Part shown: positions 12,595-21,669 of the stretch, piece after piece
Numbering within the stretch: position 1 is the first letter of the stretch
How the letters are laid out: the number at the start of each line of letters is the position of its first letter
Assembly (NCBI GenBank): GCA_965153355.1
Contig: OZ231126.1
Location: forward strand, 80,104,001-80,168,000
Direction: 5' to 3'
Source of the DNA: Flaccisagitta enflata
Taxonomy: Eukaryota > Chaetognatha > Sagittoidea > Aphragmophora
Length of the DNA stretch: 64,000 bases
Made by a program: the position numbers and the translations under genes
Notes under the pieces: generated by a model
What the model saw: the letters and a program-made list of their open reading frames with translations, nothing else
The model's database searches: none
What the model was told of the DNA's origin: nothing

Positions 12595-12640
12595 GAAAAG
12601 TTGAATTACGTTATTCAACTTTATTAAATTTTCAATCATA
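11870..12640 (-). mobile_element. Decayed Tc1/mariner-related element carrying TTC and TTG arrays
   Basis: Segments match the element at 44338-45318 in opposite orientation. Examples are AAAGCTACAGAAACCAGATT, the downstream GCCAAAATATCCTTGG, and AATGTTTTCACTCTTTTGC followed by TTGCCATTTCTAA. The left edge resembles the CCTAGG-containing terminus of that element. The boundaries are uncertain and no transposase is visible. Confidence 0.45.
12357..12596. repeat. TTC microsatellite joined to TTG microsatellite
   Basis: About 125 bp of (TTC)n, a short bridge with TTGCTTTTGTC, then about 95 bp of (TTG)n. It lies inside the Tc1-related element at 11870-12640. Confidence 0.9.
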
Positions 12641-13476
12641 GAGGAGAAATCAGGTTTTCTACTTTCAATTCGAGGCACTTGAGGAAGTGGTGCTATTTCC
12701 TGACTGGAATGATACGTGCAAAAACTAGATTTTAAATTAGTTGAAGTTTATTTTAACTTTGAAATGTTCAAAGTGGTAACTGTGTATACTAGCAGCAAAT
12801 AATATGTATTAATGGCTTTGTGAAAGCTGCAAGCTTGCCAACATAGCCTAAAACTTAATCAAAACTAGCTAAAAAATTGTCAAAAATTGTTAAAATTGTA
12901 CAAGTTGCAATTTTTGACTGAGCTTGCTTGTACAAACGGCATTGTAGTGGCTTGTGATTATCGGAACTTTTGTTAGTTTGAATTGACCAAAATGAGAGTG
13001 ATGGGGAAAAAAATCTCAGATTTACGACTTTTTCCGGTCGGCGATAGCCGCCGTTATTGATATTTACCTTCTTCTTCTTCTTCCTCTTCATCATCCACTG
13101 CTTTCAAACTATGATCCTTCTTCAAAGAGGTGATGTATGAAACCATGATTGGATTGCGGAAGGATCTACCATAAATTCATCAACAATTTTCATAGTATAA
13201 TATTATGAATTAATTACCCCCCTAGAGTTTAGCATCAACTACATTTTAGACTTGTGATTCAAATTTAAAAAAAAACTATTATTTTGCTTTTGTTCTACTT
13301 TCTATTTTCAAATAAAAAAAAACAAACAAATGTTATTAACACTATTGACTGCAGTAATGTAAAGTATAGTAGATGTATTTTAAAAAGAATTTAATTGAAC
13401 AGAAAGAGTTTGTCACAACTGTTTTTTTTTTAAGCATATATTCATAACAGACCATTGCTTGATTTGATCATGATCT
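12641..13476. other. AT-rich non-genic stretch
   Basis: No gene or known repeat recognised. Short A and T runs are scattered through it, plus a small TTC run near 13069-13084. Confidence 0.5.
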
Positions 13477-13528
13477 TCGTCTTCGTCTTCGTCTTCGTCT
13501 TCTTCTTCTTCTTCTTCTTCTTCTTCTT

Positions 13529-13559
<31 letters not shown>
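13477..13559. repeat. TTCGTC / TTC microsatellite
   Basis: A short (CTTCGT)n block runs into a (TTC)n array. Confidence 0.9.
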
Positions 13560-13561
<2 letters not shown>

Positions 13562-13888
13562 CTCTTTTTCTTAAGGCTTCTTATTTTTTGTTTTGCTTAT
13601 ACAGTTACACGCCGCCATAACGAACCTAAATGTGATGGAAATCTGCCTTAAACAGATATGAAACTAACTCTATAACATTTCAATTATTTCTTTTTTGGCA
13701 CTAACAAAAATTCGCATATAACCAACAAATTTTGTTGTTCCCTCGACAACGCGTTATTGCAGGGTTCAGCTGTATTTGTTTCTTTATTTTCTTTCTTAAT
13801 CTACCTCATTCTGTTCCTCCATCTCCTTTCCTTCTTTTCCCTCTATTTCTTCCTCCTGTCATCACGGTTCTCATTGTCGTCTTCTTTC

Positions 13889-13890
<2 letters not shown>

Positions 13891-13934
<44 letters not shown>
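13891..13934. repeat. CT microsatellite
   Basis: A perfect CT run within a pyrimidine-rich region (13780-14170). The 166-residue frame across this and the next CT run is low complexity. Confidence 0.9.
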
Positions 13935-13938
<4 letters not shown>

Positions 13939-14125
13939 GACGCGTGGTGAGAGCGAGAGTGAGAAGAGAGATCTTTCACATTTCCTTCTTCTTTTAGCTT
14001 TAGCTCCTTTTTTTCTCCTCCTCCGTTTCCTTCTTTCAACATGGCCAGATTTTATTTGCCACTTGTTGGTTTCCATTCATTCTCTCATCCTTCTGCTTTT
14101 CCCTTTTCTCTCACATTTCCTTCAC

Positions 14126-14128
<3 letters not shown>

Positions 14129-14169
<41 letters not shown>
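14129..14169. repeat. CT microsatellite
   Basis: A perfect CT run. The following 14170-14855 is AT-rich and holds no gene that I can support. Confidence 0.9.
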
Positions 14170-14173
<4 letters not shown>

Positions 14174-14855
14174 GCAAATTTCCCATCCATTTTTACTGTA
14201 GACGATGAACTGATTACTGAAATCTTTTCCCATTCATCTGAGATATATTGCTTTTAATCTGACATGTGCGTGAGTTAGTTCGCCGTTTGTCTCTGCATTT
14301 CCATCATTTCCACGTGCGTTTCTCTCGAATTTCTTCATTTTTTTCCTCTTTTCCTAATTGCTTGAATTTCGCTCGACATGAGTTATATCACTAAACGTGC
14401 AAGAGTCATTCCATCTCAAAAGAAATGGATTTTGTTTTAATCTTCTTATCTGTAGTTACTTATATAGCTTTATAAATTCGCGCTGAATAAAGTCGCGTTT
14501 TCACGTCGTGAAAGTTTGTTTTTGTTTTTGTTTTCTTGCAGGGAAGCCTAGTTGCTTTTATTAGATCTATTACACCCGTCAATATGTTTAGTTTACTTTT
14601 TTATTTATTCTAGCCCTCTCTCTAAGACATCCAAAATTCTATCATAGCCGTGTTACTGCAGCTGGACTGCTTTCTTATGGGCCAATTGTCAGTTAATCTC
14701 ATCTCATCTTATAAAAAGTCTTGTATGTTTTTTTTTAATTGAAATCTTCATTTAAGAATCTTATGTAAAATTGACAAAAGCAACAGGTAAATTACATTGA
14801 GAAAAAGGTTTCTTGGCGATTACAGATCTTGTATCTCCACATAGACATGAACATT

Positions 14856-15393
14856 ACAGTCAGTGGACAAAACAAAATAGGTAGAGAGCTCAATCTGTTG
14901 GTCCTACCTACTGTACCAATCCAACCTACTGTTATTAAACAGCAGGCTGTAAACAACAACTGGTCGTGAAAATTACAGCTGGCTGTCATCTTTCAAAGTT
15001 GGCAAAAATCCAATGTAAATAGAATAGAACGTGACTAGCATATTCATAATTTTGATGAAATTCTGAAAAATTTGACATGTGACACTCAAAATCTTTTATA
15101 AAAAATAATCTTTTAATATTGCATTATAACTTTATTCAACATTAATAGAAATTTTTTTTTATATAAAAGTTCATGTTATGACATATCAAACTTGTCAGAG
15201 TTTCACCAGGATTATGGATTTGCAGGTCTCATTCTATTTGGTGAAAGTTGGATTTTTGCCAACTTTGTAGCATGACAGCCGGCTGTAATTTCTACAACCA
15301 GTTGTTATTTACAGCCTGCTGTTAAATAACAGTAAGTTGGATCAAACCCAACAGAGTGAGCTCTCTTCCTATTTTGTTTTGTCCACTGACTGT
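14856..15393. mobile_element. Foldback element with long inverted arms
   Basis: The inverted arms (about 14856-15014 and 15247-15393) begin CAGTCAGTGGACAAAACAAA and end with its complement. Both contain CAGCAGGCTGTAAA-type and AGTTGGCAAAAATCC blocks. The spacer is about 230 bp and AT-rich. The left flank is TTA and the right flank TTTA, so the target duplication is unclear. CAGT ends match the other palindromic elements in this window. No coding sequence. Confidence 0.65.
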
Positions 15394-15914
15394 TTAGTGA
15401 TTCAGAATTATTGAATTAAAAAAAGTACACAAAACTTAATGTCAACCCAAAAATACAAGGTTTTTCTCGTCCTTGGCCTTGTGCACTTGAATTCAAAATC
15501 TGGAGCCAATTTCGTCTCGTTCCTCCTTTCCTGTGTCATCCTGCGTCATCCTGCGTCACGTCGTCATGTTAGTAATGTTAGGGAATTCAATCCGGTGCAC
15601 TTGTCACGTCGTCATGTTGACGTCAATTCTACGCTTCAACATCGTCGGAGATATTACCTTCCAGGCTGCCGAGTCCATTATCTTTATGCACTCAGTACCA
15701 GAATGACATCGGAATTAACAAGATGGGCATCGGACATGTTTCGTACGTCGACATCCATTACTCTGATGTACACGCCTTTTACGATATGAAATCATTCAAA
15801 TTATTCCTGTATTTGGAGAGGAAAGCTTAAGTTTTGGCTCTCTTGATCTCTTTTAGCAATGAAAATTGTGTCTGACTGAGATTTCAGCTTTCCTCCATTA
15901 GAACGGAAGAGATG
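15394..15914. other. Non-genic stretch with a small unsupported open frame
   Basis: A 116-codon frame (15439-15789) has an ATG but no domain I can recognise. It spans a short direct repeat (GTCACGTCGTCATGTT-like at about 15556 and 15605). I do not call it a gene. Confidence 0.4.
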
Positions 15915-15918
15915 AGAT

Positions 15919-16539
15919 GGGGGGAGACAATAACCGGAGTCTAAAATATAAAGGGATTTTCTAGGATTTTCAAAGTCGCATCACGACTGTAAAAATGCAA
16001 GCACCTGGCTGATTTTTGGTATATACCCTCCTTGACTATTGTACTTTGATAAAAAAAAACGATTAGGGGCTGAAATGCCTCCAAAGGAACCAGTTTACCA
16101 CCCACACCTACCACCACATCCTCGATTATGACCTTTTTAGGGCTCAACAACCAAAAATCTAATTTCAATATGTTGAAAAAATGAATTTTCCTGGGGTGTC
16201 CTGTACTTGGGTACTGCTCATTGGGTGTCTCTAAAGGGATTTAGGCTAAAAAAATCAAAATCCAAGAGTTTGTTTTCTCACAATATTGTCCACAAGCAAA
16301 CTCCACCTATTTTTGACTAATTTGCTTTTATAATTCATCCTACCCAAATTTGAGGTTTTGACACCCTTATCCATTCATCTCAGTCCAAAAATCATTTTGA
16401 TCTATCCCTGAGCATTTCATCTTAGGGGCCTACTAAAACCTAACCACCCTACTATACCTCTGGGCTCACAATAACATCTTTTGTTTAGTAGTTCCTACCC
16501 TGTGACGAGAAGAGGTCGCAAGGGGTGTTGTCTCCCGCC
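15919..16539. repeat. Left terminal direct repeat of the TRIM-like element
   Basis: A 621-bp repeat beginning GGGGGGAGACAATAACC and ending GTTGTCTCCCGCC. It has nine A residues in the run before CGATTAGGGGC. No open frame of note. Confidence 0.8.
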
Positions 16540-16884
16540 TTATTAGAGGGGGGCACCTCACATTTTTTCAAAAACTATTCTGGAACAATAAAAAACTGAA
16601 AATGAGACTTTGAAAAGTGAAAACCAAATCAGGCCATTTGGTAGGTATATCATAGCCTCACAAGTCAGAAATAGCTTGAAAAACACTCATTTTGACCACA
16701 TTTGGCGATAGTCCATTTTAAGCAAAATGAGGGTTTTTATAGTGGATTTTTCTCAAATTTCAGGTATTTTTGAAGGATTTTAGGGTATTTTCATCTTGTT
16801 TACATGTTTATATGCCAATCTAACAAAAAAATTGACAAACAAGCTGAAAATTACAAATCTGACACTAACAAGATACTCTTATAA
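16540..16884. other. Internal region of the TRIM-like element
   Basis: 345 bp, AT-rich and non-coding. It begins TTATTAGAGGGGGG and ends CTCTTATAA, so its ends are weakly inverted with respect to each other. I see no primer-binding site or polypurine tract that I could defend. Confidence 0.5.
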
Positions 16885-17501
16885 GGGGGGAGACAATAAC
16901 CGGAGTCTAAAATATAAAGGGATTTTCTAGGATTTTCAAAGTCGCATCACGACTGTAAAAATGCAAGCACCTGGCTGATTTTTGGTATATACCCTCCTTG
17001 ACTATTGTACTTTGATAAAAACGATTAGGGGCTGAAATGCCTCCAAAGGAACCAGTTTACCACCCACACCTACCACCACATCCTCGATTATGACCTTTTT
17101 AGGGCTCAACAACCAAAAATCTAATTTCAATATGTTGAAAAAATGAATTTTCCTGGGGTGTCCTGTACTTGGGTACTGCTCATTGGGTGTCTCTAAAGGG
17201 ATTTAGGCTAAAAAAATCAAAATCCAAGAGTTTGTTTTCTCACAATATTGTCCACAAGCAAACTCCACCTATTTTTGACTAATTTGCTTTTATAATTCAT
17301 CCTACCCAAATTTGAGGTTTTGACACCCTTATCCATTCATCTCAGTCCAAAAATCATTTTGATCTATCCCTGAGCATTTCATCTTAGGGGCCTACTAAAA
17401 CCTAACCACCCTACTATACCTCTGGGCTCACAATAACATCTTTTGTTTAGTAGTTCCTACCCTGTGACGAGAAGAGGTCGCAAGGGGTGTTGTCTCCCGC
17501 C
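16885..17501. repeat. Right terminal direct repeat of the TRIM-like element
   Basis: A 617-bp copy of 15919-16539 with five rather than nine A residues in the same run. I saw no other difference by eye. Confidence 0.8.
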
Positions 17502-17505
17502 AGAT

Positions 17506-18827
17506 AATAAGAATGTCAAATCGAGAATAGAGAGATATGATTTAAAAGTTGTTTTTTTTTTTAAATAAATATTAGAGCATGGATACACGAATTAGTGTCA
17601 TTTGGGACAAATTGATGATCAGCAATCTATCATAAATCTATCACTGAAAAAAGTAAATGTCGTTGGATAAGGTAATCAAAGTATTAAAACATACTTGAAA
17701 TTTATCATGAATTAAAATTCAAGGACAATCCTTATTACATAACTGTGTAAAAAAAAAAACAACTCCGGCGCTAAAGGAATAAAACAGACTGATTATCATA
17801 GGTTGTCCAAGGCGGTTTTCCAGGCCTGTATATAATTGAGTTTCCCCCGGTGGGGGGGGGGGATCAAAGGGTCTGGAGATGGGGAAGGAAATCAAAGGGG
17901 AGAAAAGAGAAAAAAAGTAAATCTGAGAAAAATATAACTTTTAACAGTACCAAATCTACAACAAGGCGGTATGCACTCCCTCATAGTCGCGGATAATTGG
18001 GTAGGAGAGGAAAAGCGCTCACATTTTGTTTTGGTTACGGACCGCGACCTAAAACTAGTTAGTAAAATACAATTTAACAATATTTGGACCTTACCTACAC
18101 TGTTTCATTGCTTTATAGGAAAGAAAATCATAGATTTTAAAATGCTAGGCGTTGCGTCGAGGGGAAGAAAATTATAGAGAAGGGGGAATCAAAAGCAACT
18201 TAATTATATACACCCCTGCGGACTTCAGTTCCGCCTATTAAAAGAACAAAAACTTAACAGCATGATTTCTGTTAATTATGGGTCTGTCATTTCAGGATTT
18301 TACCGTATCCAAAATATTCCAACTTGATTACATGTACATGATGGTAAGTTGTGCCAGAGCCCCAGCAGGCGAAATTTTCACTTGCCTGTTAGATTGATTT
18401 TCTCCCTATCAATTTGCCTCTTCTAAAATTGTCTAGATTTCGAATATCATCCAGAATAAGTTTCGAAGGGTACAGAAACTCAAGTTTCCCGAAACACATA
18501 CACACGAAAACAAAACAAGACCAAACAAAACAAAGTGAGAAACAAAACAAAACAAAACGAAAAACAAGCAGAACATAAAAATCGCTTATCATTAGCTGGT
18601 CAGAGGCACCAGTATCTTAAATTAGTAACTTAATGAAGGCAGAAGTCCCGCTGCCACAGACGATTTCTGTTTACACAGTATTTTCTTTTTCAAAGGCGAA
18701 ATTATTAAGTATGCAAATTGCCATTGAGGCGAGTTTTATTCATATTCCCAGACTTGACTAAAAAAGCAAAGCAAAGCCGGGAAACTGAGAGAGCAGATGA
18801 CACTCGCTCGCACGCGAAAAAGAGAGA
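17506..18827. other. Non-genic stretch with a dispersed repeat fragment
   Basis: Roughly 17822-18215 contains phrases also found near 32495-32745 (TATATAATTGAGTT / TACATAATTGAGTT; AGATGGGGAAG; TATACACCCCTG / TATACACACCTG). This suggests a diverged dispersed repeat. No gene was recognised. Confidence 0.4.
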
Positions 18828-19168
18828 AACAAGCCCAACCGGGCAACGATGCGTCCGGACCGTGTCTCTGCGTGTATTCATCATGTGACATATAAGGGGG
18901 GACAGAGGGACAAACAGATGGGTGAAACGACTAAGTAGTAAAGTGGTAAAGGAGGCTCTAAAAACATGTTGGTTGATCATTTGTTTCAGTATAGGATCTC
19001 ACCGTGGCCGAAAACAGCCGAGAAACGCGGTTTTCGCACTTGCGTAACGGACATACGGACGGACGGACGGACGGACGGGCGGACGGGCGGACGGGCGGAC
19101 GGGCGGACGGGCGGACGGACGGACGGACCCTCATATAGAGATGCGTTCCTGACGAACGCATCTAAAAA
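18828..19168 (-). mobile_element. Family B element
   Basis: On the minus strand it starts TTTTTAGATGCGTTCGTC followed by AGGAACGCATCT, a hairpin. AGGGTCCGTCC and a GTCC/GCCC tract (about 19051-19128) follow, then GTTACGCAAG. The body shares GATCAACCAACATGTTTT and TACTACTTAGTCG with the copy at 42253. The 3' end has GGACGCATCGTTGCCC and CGGTTGGGCTTGTTT, with GGACGCATC complementary to the element's start. Non-coding. Confidence 0.75.
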
Positions 19169-19279
19169 GACAAGTTCGTAAGAACAACGTCCCGTGCGCG
19201 TGCGTAAAAATATACGACAAAATATGGGTACTGTTTTCGAATTCGGTGATGTCTTTTGTTTTACTGACTTTCTAAGCGG

Positions 19280-19960
19280 TTTTTGGGCAGCGGCCCCAAA
19301 GGGGACGAAGTCCTGTAGAACACAGGGGGACTTTCGTTCGTCCGTTTGTTTGTTTGTTCGTTCGTCCCCCCCTCATCAGGCCTCTCAGGCCTAAAATCTG
19401 GCCTCTGAGACCTCGAATCTGGCCTCTCAGGCCTCAAATCCAGCCGCTCAGACCTCAAACCCAGCCTCTCAGGCCTCAAATCCCGCCTCCCAGGCCTCAA
19501 ATCCAACCTCTCAGGCCTCAAACCTGGCCTCTCAGGCCTCAAATTAGGCATACCAGGCCTCAAACCTGGCCACTCAGACCTCAAATAAGGCCTCTCAGGC
19601 CTCAAATCAGCTATCTAACCCTCAATTTATTGCTCACAGGCTTCACATCAGTCCTCTGACTTTTCAAGCCTTAATTCGGCTCTCTCAAGCCTCAAGTCAG
19701 CCCTCTAAAGCTTCCAATTGTCATTCTGAGGCCTTATATCAGCCTTCTTTGGCCTCAGTTTAGGCTCTTGGAGACCTTCAGTAAGCCCTCTATAGCATCT
19801 TATCCACTTCTTCAGGCAGAACAAACGAAAGTCCCCCCGTGTTCTACAGGACTTCTTCCCCTTCGGGGCCGCTGCCCTGCTTCCCCTCACTCCAATCACA
19901 ATCACTCAAAGCAGGGCAACGGGTATCGCTGACCACATATTGCCCTTGGGCGACCTGTTT
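19280..19960 (+). mobile_element. Family C element with CAGGCCTCAAAT minisatellite body
   Basis: It starts TTTTTGGGCAGCGGCCCC, then AAAGGGGACGAAGTCCTG, ACACAGGGGGACTTTCG and a short GTCC/GTTT tract. The body (about 19375-19740) is a ~21-bp degenerate repeat around CTCTCAGGCCTCAAATC. The 3' part (19827-19880) is the complement of the start: CGAAAGTCCCCCCGTG, TACAGGACTTCTTCCCC and GGGGCCGCTGCCC. A CCCTGCT...AGCAGGGC hairpin and CGGGTATCGCTGACC follow. The arginine/proline-rich frames on both strands are minisatellite artefacts. Confidence 0.75.
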
Positions 19961-19966
19961 TATTTA

Positions 19967-20055
19967 GTTTTAGGGGTAGGGTTAGGGTTAAGGTTGGGGT
20001 CGGGGGTGGTTTTAGGGTTAGGGTTAGAGTTAGGGCTAGCGTTAGGGCTAGGTGA
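19967..20055 (-). repeat. Degenerate TTAGGG (telomere-like) tract
   Basis: The plus strand reads TTTTAGGGGTAGGGTTAGGG then variants (TTAAGG, TTGGGG, TTAGAG, CTAGCG). It is an interstitial degenerate telomere-type repeat lying directly after a family C element. Confidence 0.75.
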
Positions 20056-20276
20056 GGGCTGGGTCTTATACATTTCAACCCGAATCTACTTGAATTAAAG
20101 CTTCGCCCAAGCGGGGAAACCCGAAAGAAACAAAAGATCTGTATCGTCTTAAAAATTTTTTCCAAAATATGCAACAAGAACAGAAAAAAACCAACACAAA
20201 AAAATGTTTTACACAATTAGATTGAATGCTTCAAGCTTCAGAATTACGGAAAAGACCAAAAGAAAACATCTGCGAT

Positions 20277-20475
20277 GGCCCAACCAATGGATGGACGGAC
20301 GAACAGATTGATAGACGGATGGATGGAGCGTTGGACAAAGTAAACTGAGGGGTTGCTTGGCACGCGACTTTAACAAGGCCTTATACTCGGCTACCCATGT
20401 CGCATGTAACAGGACAGGAGCAGTGATAAAAAGAGGTAAATCATTTGGGCTGACATAGCGGGTTATATAGTTTTG
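20277..20475 (-). mobile_element. Two decayed family A fragments in tandem
   Basis: The first ends GGCACGCGACTTTAAC after a GGAC/GGAT tract (20290-20345). The second begins at once with ACAAGGCCTTATACTCGG, GTCGCATG and ACAGGAGCAGTG and decays before any tetranucleotide tract. Confidence 0.45.
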
Positions 20476-20683
20476 TGTAAGCTACCAGCCTTTCATTTAA
20501 AGGAAGATAGAGCAGAAAGCAGGCTAAGACTGAGTTTTAAAAGGAAGTTCACATTTGATTATCTGCAGTTATTTAAAATCTCAAAAAAAGGAGTCAATAT
20601 ACATTTATTAACTGGCGCGTATTCGCGATGTTATGGTTGATTTCTCCACTTGTTTTATATTTCCCAATTTCCGCCCGTGAATG

Positions 20684-20784
<101 letters not shown>

Positions 20785-20816
20785 CTCTCGGGGGAGGGAT
20801 CGACTCATCCTCATAA

Positions 20817-20820
<4 letters not shown>

Positions 20821-20901
<81 letters not shown>
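20821..20901. repeat. CT microsatellite
   Basis: A perfect (CT)n. Confidence 0.95.
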
Positions 20902-20905
<4 letters not shown>

Positions 20906-20927
20906 CAGTCATGTGATCGCTAAGGTA

Positions 20928-20968
20928 TCACGTGATTTACATGTGATCATCACACGTAAATCACGTGA
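20928..20968. repeat. 41-bp near-perfect palindrome with CACGTG at both ends
   Basis: The left half is TCACGTGATTTACATGTGAT and the right half its near complement, ending GTAAATCACGTGA. It sits between a CT array and a family A element. Confidence 0.7.
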
Positions 20969-20988
20969 CACAAAGAAAAAGAGAAGAA

Positions 20989-21205
20989 AACAAGGCCGGA
21001 TACACGGCAATCCAGTCGCGGACGGTTGGGCAGGAGCAGTAATGCGACAACTGCTTAAAATTAGAAAATGTGACGGACGGACGGACGGACGGACGGACGG
21101 ACGGACGGACGGACGGACGGACGGACGGACGGACGGACGGACGGACGGACGGACGGACGGACGGACGGACCGACACGGGGTAGAGTCGCGTGTCCGCGAC
21201 TAAAA
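20989..21205 (-). mobile_element. Family A element (A1 subtype), best-preserved copy
   Basis: The plus strand begins AACAAGGCCGGATACACGG, then AGTCGCGGACGG, GGGCAGGAGCAGTAATGC, AAATGTGACGG and a perfect GGAC array (21073-21170). ACCGACACGGGG and AGTCGCGTGTCCGCGACTAAAA follow. In element sense the start AGTCGCGGAC and the sub-terminal GTCCGCGACT are perfectly complementary. Non-coding. Confidence 0.8.
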
Positions 21206-21276
21206 AAAAGATGACGCAGACCTCGAAATAGAGAATCAAAAAGGGATATCGATCGTTTTCAATATATTTTCCCGCA

Positions 21277-21540
<264 letters not shown>

Positions 21541-21546
21541 TCTCCG

Positions 21547-21558
21547 ACAAAACCTGGT
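21547..21558. repeat. 5' target-site duplication of the retrotransposon
   Basis: ACAAAACCTGGT, identical to 25003-25014 after the 3' tail. Confidence 0.7.
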
Positions 21559-21669
21559 GGAACCGATGCTGCCGCCTGCCTGTGGTGGTTCCGCGCCGAC
21601 GCATGACGTCGGAGCAAACGGCAGTCGACACGACCCTCAATCAGTCATCCCTTTTTGACTCCGGCGCCG

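Larger units (their letters stand above)
15919..17501. mobile_element. TRIM-like element: two long terminal direct repeats around 345 bp
   Basis: Direct repeats of 621 bp (15919-16539) and 617 bp (16885-17501) appear identical apart from the length of one A run. They flank a non-coding 345-bp centre. The whole unit is bordered by AGAT on both sides (15915-15918, 17502-17505), while neither repeat alone has matching flanks, as expected for one insertion of an LTR-bounded element. Terminal-repeat retrotransposons in miniature have this layout. The repeats do not show TG...CA ends. They begin GGGGGGAGACAATAACC and end TGTTGTCTCCCGCC, a short inverted repeat, so the class is not certain. Near-identity suggests a recent insertion or conversion. 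Confidence 0.6.

Noticed and set aside
13757-14257. 166-codon Leu/Ser-rich frame resembling membrane segments
   Set aside because: The apparent hydrophobic stretches come from CT runs and T-rich sequence.
15439-15789. 116-codon open frame
   Set aside because: No recognisable domain, unremarkable codon use and an internal direct repeat. It could be a host exon but I cannot support it.
16540-16884. Possible separate MITE with TTAT(T/A)AGAG ends inside the TRIM-like element
   Set aside because: The inverted match is only about nine bases with a mismatch, and the AGAT flanks are better explained by one larger insertion.
19261-19659. Arg/Pro-rich repeat protein on either strand
   Set aside because: It is the ~21-bp minisatellite body of a family C element. 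A unit of seven codons keeps both strands open.
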